From NCBI GenBank assembly GCA_021234155.1, contig JAJEKV010000012.1, forward strand, positions 6,327,789 through 6,391,788: a DNA stretch of 64,000 bases, read 5' to 3'. The stretch is from Isoetes taiwanensis. Taxonomy: Eukaryota > Streptophyta > Lycopodiopsida > Isoetales > Isoetaceae. Positions 1-11,929 of this stretch are shown in pieces. Position 1 is the stretch's first letter; every line of letters begins with the position of its first letter. The notes beneath the pieces are model-generated. The model ran no database searches, was not told where the DNA came from, and saw only the letters and a list, made by a program, of their open reading frames with translations. The position numbers and the translations under genes were made by a program.

Positions 1-1304
1 GCTTCTAAAGGCTTCCGTTTTTCTTTCCCTGAGACCACATTTTTAGATGTAGTCTTGCTAATTGATTTCTCGTTAGCCCTATGTGAAGCACATGAATCTC
101 CACAACCCTTATGGAGTATAGAGCATTTGCAAATACAGGCATGTTCTTTGGCAGATTCCTCAAGTGGCCCATCTTCGCAGTGGTTTTCAGTTCCCTGTTT
201 TGATAGACCAGGTTCTTTTGAAGCATCAGTCTTCTGCGTTTGCAGAACTTTTTCAGCCCGGTACTTGATCCTCAAGGACCTTCTCTGCCTCTCAGAACTG
301 GATAATCTTGTTTCAGACAGTCCATTGGTCAGCCCCTTGCAAGACGTTCGATTGTGCACTTCATCTAGCCCATCTATTGAATTCGCCATAGTAGAAGATG
401 AAGGTTCTGACAAATGCTCAACAAAAGAACTTTCTGTAAGGTCTCTCAAACTCTCATCTTCCTCTTCCAACTCTCCAGCAGTCCTCTGCCGCTTCCGTCT
501 AGACTCATTAGAAGAACATCCAGGCACAAGAGGGGCTGCAACTTCTGCTGCTTGATCCATGGAGTGACCTTCAGTGCCATCTATGATGTCAAGTTCATCT
601 GAACCACTTTGTAATTCTTCCTCTTGCTCTGTACATCTTGGCAAAACTGCTGTTTTTACACTTGCATTTGCTTTTCCTCCTTTACATGTTACTTTTGAAG
701 GGATGCCATGCCAACGAAAATGTCGGATAGATGAGGCAATAAGACGAGCCCCATTAGCAGATATCACCACTGCAACAGAAGAAGGTGAAGGTGATGCAAG
801 GGACGCACCAATCTCTCCAAGCAATCTTTCTGCAAACTCAGGATCGTCCCCTTTAATTGCTTCTTGCAATCCCTTAACATATTCATATAGAACATCTTGC
901 TTTGACTCCTCCAACGATGGTGCAGAAGAAGAATTAGAAGATTCTTCAATAACAGCTGAGAGACTGATGCCTGAACTAGAAGATAAAGATGAAGAGAAGG
1001 ATGAAGAAGCTGCAGTGATGGTCCCAGACACTTCAAATCCTGTTGAAAATGCTGAAAATGAAGCTGAAGATATGCAAGCCAATGAAGGGGGTGAAGAAGC
1101 AGAAGGAAAAAGAGACGCGGAAGATGACCCACAAGTTGCAGTAGACGATGACCATGCTGCTGGAGATTGGGGGAGTATATCAGCAACAGGAGGAGTAGAC
1201 AAAGGGAGGGAAAGATGATGGGAGGTAGCCTTGCTAGAGCTGGAACAACTTCGCCTTACTGAGGTTCTAGAGGCCGGATTTGAGGTAACGGTGTTCTTCG
1301 GCAT
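1..1304 (-). CDS. Unrecognised serine-rich protein, 5' part, cut by window edge
   Basis: An open frame starts at the ATG whose complement lies at 1302-1304 and stays open for at least 434 codons to the window edge. Residues about 1-145 are rich in Ser, Ala and Pro and look disordered. Around residues 145-240 there is a more ordered stretch (it contains YEYVKGLQEAIKGDD and ASSIRHFRWHG). An acidic and basic region follows (SRRKRQR, a nuclear-localisation-like run, then ELEEEDES). Near the cut end is a Cys-rich patch (CICKCS, CGDSC). I do not recognise the family; the basic run suggests a nuclear protein, which is inference. The gene is head-to-head with the LAZ1-like gene beginning near 2.9 kb. 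A second copy of the same sequence at 8.1-10.3 kb is frameshifted, so this copy is the better one. The uninterrupted length argues that it is real coding sequence. Confidence 0.6.
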   Translation of the reverse strand, partial: MPKNTVTSNPASRTSVRRSCSSSSKATSHHLSLPLSTPPVADILPQSPAAWSSSTATCGSSSASLFPSASSPPSLACISSASFSAFSTGFEVSGTITAASSSFSSSLSSSSGISLSAVIEESSNSSSAPSLEESKQDVLYEYVKGLQEAIKGDDPEFAERLLGEIGASLASPSPSSVAVVISANGARLIASSIRHFRWHGIPSKVTCKGGKANASVKTAVLPRCTEQEEELQSGSDELDIIDGTEGHSMDQAAEVAAPLVPGCSSNESRRKRQRTAGELEEEDESLRDLTESSFVEHLSEPSSSTMANSIDGLDEVHNRTSCKGLTNGLSETRLSSSERQRRSLRIKYRAEKVLQTQKTDASKEPGLSKQGTENHCEDGPLEESAKEHACICKCSILHKGCGDSCASHRANEKSISKTTSKNVVSGKEKRKPLE

Positions 1305-2499
1305 CTCTTTTTCTTATATACACTCTTCCGTTCTATCCTACCAATCCGGCATTGTTTGAACTACTCACTTCAGACCAAATTAATGCATTTTTCAGCAACC
1401 CAATTTCTGCAAGAGATCAGATCCACACTTGATAAGCATGAAAGCCCTAAAGCGATGAGACTTGAAAGAATGCGAAATTCACATACCCTGCTTCAAAAGG
1501 GATCGGGTAGCATGGAAATGATAATTTCCCTTGTTTGTTGAAGATTAAGTGAATGTGCGCCTTTAAGGAGCTGACACTATGCCCATTATAAATAAAACCT
1601 CCACCGGAACGGCAAAGACATGTGTGCGGCTGCCGGAGCCTCATATCTAAGCCAACCTGGGAAGGGATAACATGAACAACGATTACCCTAGAATACTCGG
1701 CCCTGGCAGCCCAATTGTAGTGTGTAAAGGCATTTGCCGGTAGCCTGGTTTGGGATATGATTTTGCCACCGGTTGCAGCCCGTCCAACGCTTGTGTGCTA
1801 AAAAGGATAACAATTGTGTAGCCAAATGTAACGTGTCAAATTGTACAATTCATCTCGAAACACATTCCTTTATATCATGAAAAACTTACGCTCGTTTTAT
1901 CAAAAATACCCTTAATTGGCATTTTCACAATTTTGCAAATAAATAAGGGTGCTTTTATAATTTGCCCTGGGAGGGTGTCCTACAACCACCCACTTAAATG
2001 CAATTTCTTTAGTATGATGAAATTAATCTTTTCAAATCTCCTCTTTTGATATCCAACCAACAGTCATTCTGTCAAGTCAATCGATCATCAAATGCCCTTC
2101 AATGAACCACCTAATACTCACACTTACCTTCATTACCCCACAAGTGCCCAACAATAGACCATGCATCTCACTCGAGTTCTTAAGGTGGACTTTTGAAGGG
2201 CGAAAGTGGGTTATTAAGGGCAAAATGTGTGTGTTCAAAGGGAGAAAAGTGGGCAGTTAAAGGGCAGTGGATGGAAAAATCTATCAACTTGAATTGAGAG
2301 AGTCCATGAGCTTTTACTATGGACAATGTTTTTCTTTTCCAACCCAATTGCCTACTCTATCGTGCCAAATAGTCACTTTTTTGGGTTGCCCGAAGGGCAA
2401 ACCCTTGGGAGGTGGGTTGATGGAATATGCCTTTGATGCCAGCGAATATACTATTTCGAGGGCCTAGATTAAAAATCCTGCCGTGTTTGAGGGTTCAAA

Positions 2500-2620
2500 T
2501 TGAAACTTCCGTTGTGTTATATGAGTTAGTGAGAGGCTCCTCTGTCGTCGAGGACTTGAACCAGAGACCTCGCCCGCAAAATAGATCGTCGCACCTACGA
2601 TATTATTCAGCCGGAAGAGA
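2500..2620 (-). repeat. Possible tRNA-derived SINE fragment
   Basis: On the minus strand GAGGTCTCTGGTTCAAGTCC (near 2550-2570) resembles the B box of a tRNA-type Pol III promoter with its usual surroundings, as in plant SINEs and tRNA relics. No A box or poly(A) tail could be placed with certainty. The copy at 11550-11670 is altered in the same stretch. Weak call. Confidence 0.25.
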
Positions 2621-2914
2621 ATCAATAGATTTTTTCCTGGGGAGCGATTCATCCTTCCCGAACGCAGCATACAACTCTCCGTTGTCGATTGCCGTGAGAC
2701 TACATTATGACGCCATCCAACCGACAATTGTGCTTCTCCATTGACTTCGGAAATGAGGAGCATTAGGAGCAGGGTTTATTGCAAAGGCGAGTTATGGTAG
2801 CGTGGGTTGAGCCCTTTCAGGCAAGGTAGACCCATCATCTTTCCATTGCTTAAATTTGATGAATCATTTGTCGGAAGTCTTATTCGGATTTGATAGATGG
2901 CTTTCAAATTTGGA

Positions 2915-4600
2915 TTTGATAACTCTATGTGTTGGTGCTCTTTTATGTTGCTTGTAGAGATCTCTTAAAGCCAGTTAAACCAGTTTCAAAGTTTGTTATC
3001 ATCAAGTTCGTTGTCTTCCTGACATGTTGGCAGGTAATGTTTTAGTATACTATGGTCCATGGTCGCTAGTCTCAGATCAATAGAATAGAATAGAAAAGGA
3101 TATAATAGATTTATTAACGTCCACAAAGACCAAAAGGCCATGGGACCCATACAAAGGGCCTAGTACAACCTTACTACTAGGATTAAAAACCCCCGCCAAA
3201 AGATTTTCAAGGGAAAAACCTTTGCAAAGAATGATGATACTAGACAAGCAAGAAGAAAATATAAGTAGGCGATAGACAACCCTAATATTGATTGTCATGA
3301 AAATCTTTCTTATCATAAAAGAAGTAGTATCACCTTGTGTTTAGTTGTCAGTTGTCTGTCTTGGAGTTCTTTGCTGAGGGACCTCACAATATAATGTTGT
3401 GCATTATTTGAAACTCTCAGTTGTCAACAATCATTCATTGAGTTGGCTCTGTCAATCGGCCTTTTTACTTGATTATGAAGCAATATTGGAAAGGCTAGAA
3501 TCGCCTCTTGCATGGAGGATGTTGGATCGTGGAAGTAAGATCATGTCCATTCTGGACTAAGTAGCGTGAATCTTATACAATTCATATTATTGTCAAAATT
3601 GTTTACACTATTGCAACTTTTTGTTCCTTTAGCCAATATAAATGCGCTACATGATCATAATATGCATGCCCTGCCCCACCTAACAAGCACTAGAACATGT
3701 TTTCATTGGACTAAACAAGATACAATATTAGCTTTTGTGGATAAGAAAGAATTGCATGAGGCGATGATGCTTTAATTTCTTGTGCGTAGTTATGCATTAG
3801 CAATTATTGGACTATATTTCTATCTTTATGATGCTTTTGTGCTTAGGTTTGATTAGTAATGATTGAATTATATTCATGTCTTTAGGTAATTCATAAAATG
3901 TATGCCTTTATACTACTGTTAAATGTTTGAGTGCTCGTCTTTCTGGCTGCCAAATCTAGATTGATTCAAAACGTGGATGATGCTGCTTATATTCAGAATT
4001 TCATTATTTGTGTTGAAATGGTCGGATCAGCAATTGGACATCTGTCTGCATTTCCAGTTAAAGAATATGCAGGAGCAAAAGTAGTAGATAGTTCTGACAA
4101 CCCCACTGATAATATTACACATGCACTAAACTTTAAAGATGTTGTCTATGACACCATTCATCAGGTACTTCTCCTTCTTGTTTGTTTCACATTGTGGAAG
4201 TTTTAATGTTTGAGAATTCCTGGAACATTTTTTGAATTGTTCTGCAGTTTGCTCCAACCTGTCATGACGACGTATTATACATTGATGGTACTCAGGAAAA
4301 GTACAGAGCTACGGTGTTTGTGCCTTTGGGGCAAGAGATGGAAATTGTGTATGCATTCCCTAGTAGTAATGCAAACCAGATGTTATCTGTCAGGCCAACA
4401 TCTGAGATTAAGCAACCGCACAAAACCAATGTCACAAACAATTTGATGGCAAAACTGGTACTCTTGCAATGGCAAAAATAAATCAGTGGCATTACAAGTA
4501 TAAGTCATGAGATGTATACTAATTTGATTTAACTACTTTTTAGCCCTGCGATTTTGGAGTATGGCATGGTATCAGGTCATCTTCTTCAAAGGACAACTGA
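2915..4600 (+). pseudogene. LAZ1/DUF300 (TMEM184-like) gene fragment, copy 1
   Basis: Four exon-like blocks on the plus strand resemble the C-terminal half of plant LAZ1 proteins (DUF300, organic-solute-transporter alpha/TMEM184 family; multi-span membrane proteins of the vacuole and endomembranes linked to cell death and brassinosteroid signalling). Block 1 ends at 3033 and reads LLKPVKPVSKFVIIKFVVF then LTCWQ, followed by a GT donor. Block 2 is about 3932-4164 (IQNFIICVEMVGSAIGHL, the family's QDFIICIEM motif). Block 3 is 4248-4457 after TTCTGCAG. Block 4 is 4544-4600, ending in TGA. Blocks 2-4 join in phase 0. The N-terminal membrane-spanning exons expected upstream are absent: about 1.6 kb away is the divergent gene. 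The acceptor of block 2 is not clean. I read it as a truncated gene or captured fragment. Confidence 0.6.
3060..3240 (-). mobile_element. Retroelement 3'-end-like fragment in the LAZ1-like intron
   Basis: Inside the first intron the minus strand ends in repeated TCTATT units at 3079-3093, preceded by TTAATAAATC and a motif GGGGGTTTTTAATC at about 3181-3195. This looks like the 3' end of a non-LTR or small retroelement on the minus strand. The motif family GATTAAAAACCCC...GGGAAAAACC recurs at 18985-19031 and, inverted, at 62070-62111. The same insertion sits in copy 2 at 12120-12260, so it predates the duplication. No coding part is present. Confidence 0.35.
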
Positions 4601-7600
4601 AAGATCTGGCAGTTGTCTTGGAAATAAATGAGCCTACATCAGCTAGTAGAGCCGAGCAAGCAAGTTAATGATTTATGTCATGACTTTCTCTTTCTTATTT
4701 CAAGCTTAGGTATGTGACATGAATCTAGCATATCATAATATCTGCATGAAAGTAGAGCACAAAATTTAGAGGTATCTGGAGTCTCTTCAATTGCTACTGA
4801 TGACAAGATGTCTAAAAGTAGCAAATGCAAAATTTGCAGCCCTCTTGGCATGTTCATAAGTGTTCATGCCTGTAGTAGATCATTGTCTCTGCCTTTCAGC
4901 TCTGTTATGACTAGCACTCACATTTGGTATGTCATGTTGCTTTCTTTCCGATGTTTAACACTCCGATTTAGAGGGCAAATAAGTCCACTCCTTAGATTTG
5001 CAGCTCATGTGTATGGATAAATAAAAGAATATGCATTACATATAGACAATAATGGATTCTCAAGTAATGCATGCTTTTATGTCTTCACGACATTACTCCA
5101 ATCGCATTTGTGGCATTCTCATATGTACAAAATTTGCATCTACAAAAAGACGAAACACAATCATTCTATGAGGCAACCTAGAGTAACATTATACATAAAG
5201 AACCATTTATCTACTCAAAATGAATACTTTGTGTAGCTATATAAATGGGTCCAAGATATCACTTTCTTAACATATATAGCCAAATTATACTTTATCTCAA
5301 AGATCTCGGAGAGACTTTCCAATGCAATAAAAATCATCTAAAACAGAATCCTGAATCAAGAGTTATGAGAGAAAACATATTACCATCAAATCGCATGACA
5401 TGCATTTTGCAAAAGGTATCTAAATTAAAGCAAGTACTACCATGATAGATCTGGATCAAATCATATACCAATAGAAAGCTTTCTATAAACCTTTCCAAAG
5501 AGCCCAAGTAAATCTGATTCTCGACTCTCAGAGTTCGTAAAAAAATTACACTCTCTCTAATGCTTCTTTTTAGTGCCACATTACAAATATGGCAGGGATC
5601 CTCCAATTACGAGTACCGGCAGGTCGAAAGGCACTCTATAGTATGCAAAACAATTGCCACAAAGCAGAACTCTATTATTGATCCTATCACACTTGTTTAT
5701 GCTTTTGGTAGAACCAGTTCTCTAATATGAGGTGGTAGTACGGGGAGAGATATCCCTTGCCACTTAAGAAGATTATGAACAGGTCCAGAAGCCTTTCTAA
5801 CTCGGGCACTCGGAGTCAAACCACGATTTTATACCCAATTCTCCTCCAAGAAACATGATTCTCCTCTACAATGTTTCGCTTTTAAAGGCATCACATACTT
5901 TATTGCCAGAATGTGGTGAACATGGAAAACACCTGACTTCCAAATCTGGCTTATACACTAGCCATGCATCCACAACATCTTAAAGCTTGTTGGAAAGAGA
6001 AATGTGCATGTTGATTCTTCATAGAATGCCCAAGATCAAGGATATGTACATGTGCACAAACAAACATGTGTGTCGTGAATAATAAAATGGACATCAACAA
6101 TATGTAAGAAAGACAACATATGCAAATCCCACACTTAGTCTTCCTTTCATTTTGATCTGTTGAAAAAGTGTTCGATATAGCTTATAACCTAGCTTTGACC
6201 TCCACTTTAAACTCTATAAATACTAGTAACAAAATGCCCTAGATTGCCGCATGCGCATGCCTCTAATCTAGTAAACCATTGAGTTGTATACATAGTTGCA
6301 ATATTAGCTATGTTTTAAAAAGAACTGGAGTATTTGGATGGGGGAAGGGGAGGGATGGTTGAGGTCTTGCAAAAACCAAATTAAAGAACAAAGAACTGCC
6401 CAACATACACAGGGTGGTGGAACAAAGAACGTAGAACTTGGAGGGGAAGATGATAAAGGCTTCCAAAAGAGAGCTACCAAAGTCTATGTTGGTAGTAAAG
6501 ATGAGACCATTATTTCTGATGTTATTTGTGACAAATATCTATGGGGAACGACTCGAAATGTTTGACACCAATTGAATCTAAAAACAATGTCGCAGCTTAC
6601 CGAGAAAGACGCAGGCTTTTGTGCAATAAATTGCCTACTATCTTATGGCTTTGTAATTGCCTACTATTTTATGGCTTTGTAAAATAAAACGAAATTGTAG
6701 AGGTTAATATGCAAGTTCATAGAGCATAGATGTAGCTTACAGCATGTTTGTAAGCATGCTACATGGCAAGAAATGCACTACAAGGTTCCATTTTTACACA
6801 CGTTTTTATGTATCTATAATGTGTTCAATGACTTTATGAAATAAGACAAATAAGATGTACATATCAGATGTAATATAAACTGCATCTACTAAGCAAATGA
6901 GAACATAGAAACACATACATTTCATATGTGTATGATTCACAAAGAACACAAAGATGCTTCATACTGTGTAAAAAAAAAGTTGCAACACAAACACTCATTA
7001 TAACAAAGAATAAGAACCGGCAATTAAAAACAAAAAACTCTTGCTTGTAACATTCATTTCTCAGAGTCCAAATTCTCGCTAGAAATCCTTAGTCTTGCAA
7101 TCGAATATAGATATCACCCATCTCTTAAATAAGCCCATTATAAAATCTAGTACCTCCTTTACGATGTCGCCAACGCGGGTCGTTGAATGAACCTTTCACA
7201 ACTACCCTGAAATTCAACCTAAGTTCAACCAACTTGCAATATAAACTAATGTCTACCTCTTTCTAGAAATGCCACCAACATGGTGGTTGAAGAAAATGAG
7301 AGCCCAAGTTCAAATTAATATACCACATATGCAACCGGCCCACCTCTCATAGAAGGTGAACAGAGGTCGTTGTTGAAGAAATGAGAGCTAGCCATGTAAT
7401 CGCTAACCATCAACTAATTTGCCAAAATGTCTACCTCCTCTAGAATGTGAACCTTAAATGTAAAATTCACGGTGACATGCATAAAATGCAAGGTTTGGAT
7501 CAGATCACCGGTCTCACCGGTTTGATAAAAGCCAAATGTCACTAAGCATCATTGTGAGGACCCTCCTCCATGAAGTACCTAAAGCTCATTGTTGAACAAA

Positions 7601-8122
7601 ATATACAATTTCGACAATCTTTAGCCAAACAAACTAAAACATAGTATACTTGCAAGTTTATAACTACAGATTGTGGAAATCTTAAAAGCCTATATTGATG
7701 CAAATTTGTAGCATACCATCATCGCTTACTTTTTTGCAATTGTTCGATTATGCTATATAGGCATGCTACCCGGGAAGACATAATAAATTAAAATAGTACC
7801 ATCAGAACCGAAGTTTCAACAAATTCCTTATAGCCGAATAACTGCAATTCCAAAATGAAAGAAACTGAATCCGCTAGTGTTTTGTACTCCATCGTGGACA
7901 TGTCTAATACAAAGCATTTTTAGCATTCAAATGTATAACCAAGAGCTCTAGGCATTTGACGAGTTCAAAACACTTCACAACAAAAGTAACAAACTCCATT
8001 TGGAGAAAAGTTCATTTGTTGCCTCAAGCATTAGTTTGTACTAAAGCCAAAGAAAGCTATTATCAACTTTCGCCTTTCATCCTCGCGGAAGGTAGATGCA
8101 TCAAGAAATTGAATTCAGCATC
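4601..8122. other. Non-coding spacer of copy 1
   Basis: AT-rich sequence with no convincing exon on either strand. It contains a Helitron-end remnant (6223-6270), a pyrimidine/purine-poor stretch, and a decayed minisatellite-like block at about 7230-7460 built on CTACCTC..CTAGAA and GTTGAAGAAAATGAGAGC. The small open frame at 6338-6565 is identical in both copies (15393-15620) but resembles nothing I know. Confidence 0.5.
6223..6270 (-). mobile_element. Decayed Helitron 3' terminus (copy 1)
   Basis: The CTAG at 6223-6226 is at the same place as the intact Helitron-type terminus in copy 2 (15277). Here the adjoining palindrome is disrupted (reads as ATGCCCTAGATTGCCGCATG instead of a GC-rich hairpin). 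It is either mutated or miscalled sequence. Confidence 0.4.
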
Positions 8123-10264
8123 GGCACTGTTGCAGCATAAACAACAACAGCAAGAATACTGGTCGGGCTGCTGGTAGATTCTGAAGAAACCGCCACAGCT
8201 TCCGGTGGTGTAAGGACCCTTTATTGGATCTGTTTGAGCAGATACTCCTTGCAGCTGCCACATAGCTTCCAGATGGTGATTTTACTGCTCCTTTTACATC
8301 CATCAATTTTGGTTGCTCCGCGATATTTACAGACAAGCTTCTGAACTGCCTTGAGCCAGACAGACCTTTGATCTCCACTACCTGATCTCCAGGTAATGGC
8401 ATGATTATCATTTACTTTCCAATTTAACTGTCTCTGAAGCCACAACTTTTGCGAGCTCCTTTCCAAGCGCCAGAACCAACAGGAGCCAGTTGTGCTTTCA
8501 CTTGATGTCCTCTCAGACCCAAATGGAGGAACTATGCTACCCAAACAGTTCAAGCACCAGCTAAGCAAATCAACAGTATCTTTTCCACACTTGCACGCGT
8601 CTCTACAAAAGCTTCAGTAGGGCCACATACATTTCTGCTGAAAAGAAACTTGCCCGTTTTCCTCTCCCAAACTTCCAATAATGCCTGCGCTCTTGACCTG
8701 CACCAACCCCTTTGTTTGCAGTGCGCATTCAACAGCCTGTCTGGGGCATTGCATCCTGCATGGCGAGCATCAGAAAGTCCAGCATCGCCGCTAGCGATGT
8801 GATATTTGGCTTCATTTTCTAACTTCAGCATTTTTTTGCAGCGGTATTTGAGGATATATCCTTATTGGCTCTTCCATCAACCTTACTATCTACCTCTGGG
8901 TTTCAGACTTACAACCATATCTAGGTTCATCCCTGTTGCATTTGCAGTTACACTTTCTGAAAAACCACCACAAGCTTCTAAAAGGCTTCCGTTTTTCTTT
9001 CCTGAGACCACATTTTTTAGATGTAAGTCTTGCTAATTGATTTCGTTAGCCCTATGTAAACACATGAATCTCCACAACCCTTATGGAGTATAGAGCATTT
9101 GCAAATACAGGCATGTTCTTTGGCAGATTCCTCAAATTGGCCCCATCTTAAGTGGTTTCAGTTCCCTGTTTTTGATAGACCAGGTTCTTTTTGAAGCATC
9201 AGTCTTCTCGTTTGCCAGAACTTTTCAGCCCGGTACTTGATCCTCGGACCTTCTCTGCCTCAGAACTGGATAATCTTGTTTCCAGACAGTCCATTGGTGT
9301 AGCCCCTTGCAAGGCGTTGATTGTGCACTTCATCTAGCCCATCTATTGAATTCGCCATAGTAGAAGATGAAGGTTCTGACAAATGCTCAACAAAAGAACT
9401 TTCTGTAAGGTCTCTCAAACTCTCATCTTCCTCTTCAACTCTCCAGCAGTCCTCTGCCGCTTCCGTCTAGACTCATTAGAAGAACATCCAGGCACAAGAG
9501 GGGCTGCAACTTCTGCTACTTGATCCATGGGTGACCTTCAGTGCCATCTATGATGTCAAGTTCATCTGAACCACTTTGTAATTCTTCCTCTTGCTCTGTA
9601 CATCTTGGCAAAACTGCTGTTTTTACACTTGCATTTGCTTTTCCTCCTTTACATGTTACTTTTGAAGGGGCCATGCCAACGAAAATGTCGGATAGATGAG
9701 GCAATAAGACGAGCCCCATTAGCAGATATCACCACTGCAACAGAAGAAGGTGAAGGTGATGCAAGGGACGCCAATCTCTCAAGCAATCTTTCTGCAAACT
9801 CAGGATCGTCCCCTTTAATTGCTTCTTGCAATCCCTTAACATATTCATATAGAACATCTTGCTTTGACTCCTCCAACGATGGTGCAGAAGAAAATTAGAA
9901 AGATTCTTCAATAACAGCTGAGACTGATGCCTGAACTAGAAGATAAAGATGAAGAGAAGGATGAAGAAGCTGCAGTGATGGTCCCAGACACTTCAAATCC
10001 TGTTGAAAATGCTGAAAATGAAGCTGAAGATATACAAGCCAATGAAGGGGGTGAAAAGCAGAAGGAAAAAAAGACGCGGAAGATGACCCACAAAGTTGCA
10101 GTAGACGATGACCATGCTGCTGGAGATTGGGGAGTATATCAGCAACAGGAGGAGTAGACAAAGGGAGGGAAAGATGATGGGAGGTAGCCTTGCTAGAAGC
10201 TGGAACAACTTCGCCTTACTGAGGTTCTAGAGGCCGGATTTGAGGTAACGGTGTTCTTCGGCAT
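8123..10264 (-). pseudogene. Frameshifted second copy of the unrecognised serine-rich protein gene
   Basis: The minus-strand ATG at 10262-10264 and the sequence down to 8973 match 1-1304, but with many 1-3 base indels, for example around 9895, 9770, 9530, 9290 and 9050. From 8972 down to about 8130 the sequence continues past what is visible in copy 1. Translated in changing frames it still looks coding and Cys-rich (CLNCLGSIVPPFGSERTSSE near 8490-8560; CKYRG, CKRSS and CGSCKEY near 8240-8330). At least six frame changes are needed, so it cannot make one protein as written. It could be a decayed gene or poorly polished sequence over an intact one. Confidence 0.55.
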
Positions 10265-11929
10265 CTCTTTTCTTATATACACTCTTCGTTCTATCCTACC
10301 AATCCGGCATTGTTTGAACTTCTCACTTCAGACCAAATTAATGCATTTTTCAACAACCCAATTTCTGCAAGAGATCAGATCCACTTGATAAGCATAGAAA
10401 GCCCTAAAGCGATGAGACTTGAAGAGAATGCGAAATTCACATACCCTGCTTCAAAAGGGATCGGGTAGCATGGAAATGATAATTTCCCTTGTTTGTTGAA
10501 AATTAAGTGAATGTGCGCCTTTAAGGGAGCTGACACTATGCCCATTATAAATAAAACCTCCACCGGAACAGCAAAGACATGTGTGCGGCTGCCGGGCCTC
10601 ATATCTAAGCCAACCTGGGAAGGGATAACATGAACAACGATTACCCTAGAATACTCGGCCCTGGCAACCCAATGTGGTGTGTAAAGGCATTTTGCCGGTA
10701 GCCTGGTTTGGGATATGATTTTTGCCACCGGTTTGCAGCCCGTCCAAAAAAGGATAACAATTGTGTAGCCAAATGTAACGTGTCAAATTGTTGTTTGGTG
10801 CTTGGTATTTGATTACCTTTTATACAATTCATCTCGAAACACATTCCTTATATCATGAAAAACTTACGCTCGTTTTATCAAAAATACCCTTAATTAAAAC
10901 AGAGGCATTTTCACAATTTTGCAAATAAATAAGGGTGCTTTTATAATTTGCCCTAGATTTTATCCTCCTATGACCACAGTGTAGTTGGGAGGGTGTCCTA
11001 CAACCACCCACTTAAATACAATTTCTTTAGTATGATGAAATTAATCTTTTCAAATCTCCTCTTTTGATATCCAACCAACAGTCATTACTGTCAGTCAATC
11101 GATCATCAAATGCCCTGAATGAACCACCTAATACTCACACTTACCTTCATTTACCCCACAGTGCCCAATGATAGACCGTGCATCTCATCTCCTTTTCGAT
11201 AGTTCTTAAAAGTGGACTTTTGAAGGGGCGAAAGTGGGTTATTAAAGCAAAATGTGTGTTTCAAAGGGAGAAAAATGGGCGGTTAAAGGGCGTGGATGGA
11301 AAAATCTATCAACTTGAATTGAGAGAGTCCATGAGCTTTACTATGGACAATGTTTTTCTTTTCAACCCAATTGCCTACTCTATCGTGCCAAATAGTCACT
11401 TTTTTGGGTTGCGAAGAACAAACCCTTGGGAGAATGGGTTGATGGAATATACCTTTGATGCGGCCGAATATACTATTTCGGGCCTAGATTAAAAAATCCT
11501 GCCCGTGTTTTGAGGGTTCAAATTGAAACTTCCGTTGTGTTATATGAGTTAGTGAGAGGCTCCTCGTAAAATTGAGGACTTGAACCGGAGACCTCGCCCC
11601 AAAATAGATCGTCACACCTCACGATATTATTCAGTAGGGAAGAGAATCAATAGATTTTTTCTGGGAGGCGATTCATCCTTCCTTCCCGAGCAAGACATAC
11701 AACTCTCAGATTTATTCGATTCTTGGTGAGACTACATTATGGCGCCATCCAGCCCAGCAATTGTGCTTCTCCATTGACTTGGAAATGAGGGAGCATTAGG
11801 AGCTTCGGGTTTATTGCAAAAAGGCGAGTTATGGTAAGCGTGGGTTGAGCCCTTTCGGGCAAGGTAGACCCATCATCTTTCCATTGCTTAAATTTGATGA
11901 ATCATTTGTTAGGAAGTCTTATTCGGTTT

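Larger units (their letters stand above)
1..8122. repeat. Tandem duplication, copy 1
   Basis: The sequence from the window start to about 8116-8122 aligns in the same orientation with 8973-17183. Shared landmarks are the minus-strand ATG (1304 and 10264), the LAZ1-like exon ends (3033 and 12073; 4164 and 13209), and a CTAG Helitron-end remnant (6223 and 15277). The offset grows from 8972 to about 9060 because of small indels. Blocks such as 3780-4410 match 12825-13455 with no difference I could see. The left half of copy 1 keeps the better reading frames. From about 5.5 to 8.1 kb the two copies differ in clustered bursts. Alignment stops just after a shared GAATTC at 8116. Confidence 0.93.

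Noticed and set aside
2915-4600. A complete LAZ1 gene
   Set aside because: The N-terminal membrane exons are not found in the 1.6 kb upstream before the divergent gene, and one acceptor site is poor.
6338-6565. Small 75-codon protein conserved in both copies
   Set aside because: Identity between copies reflects the recent duplication, not selection; composition is uninformative and no splice or family evidence was found.
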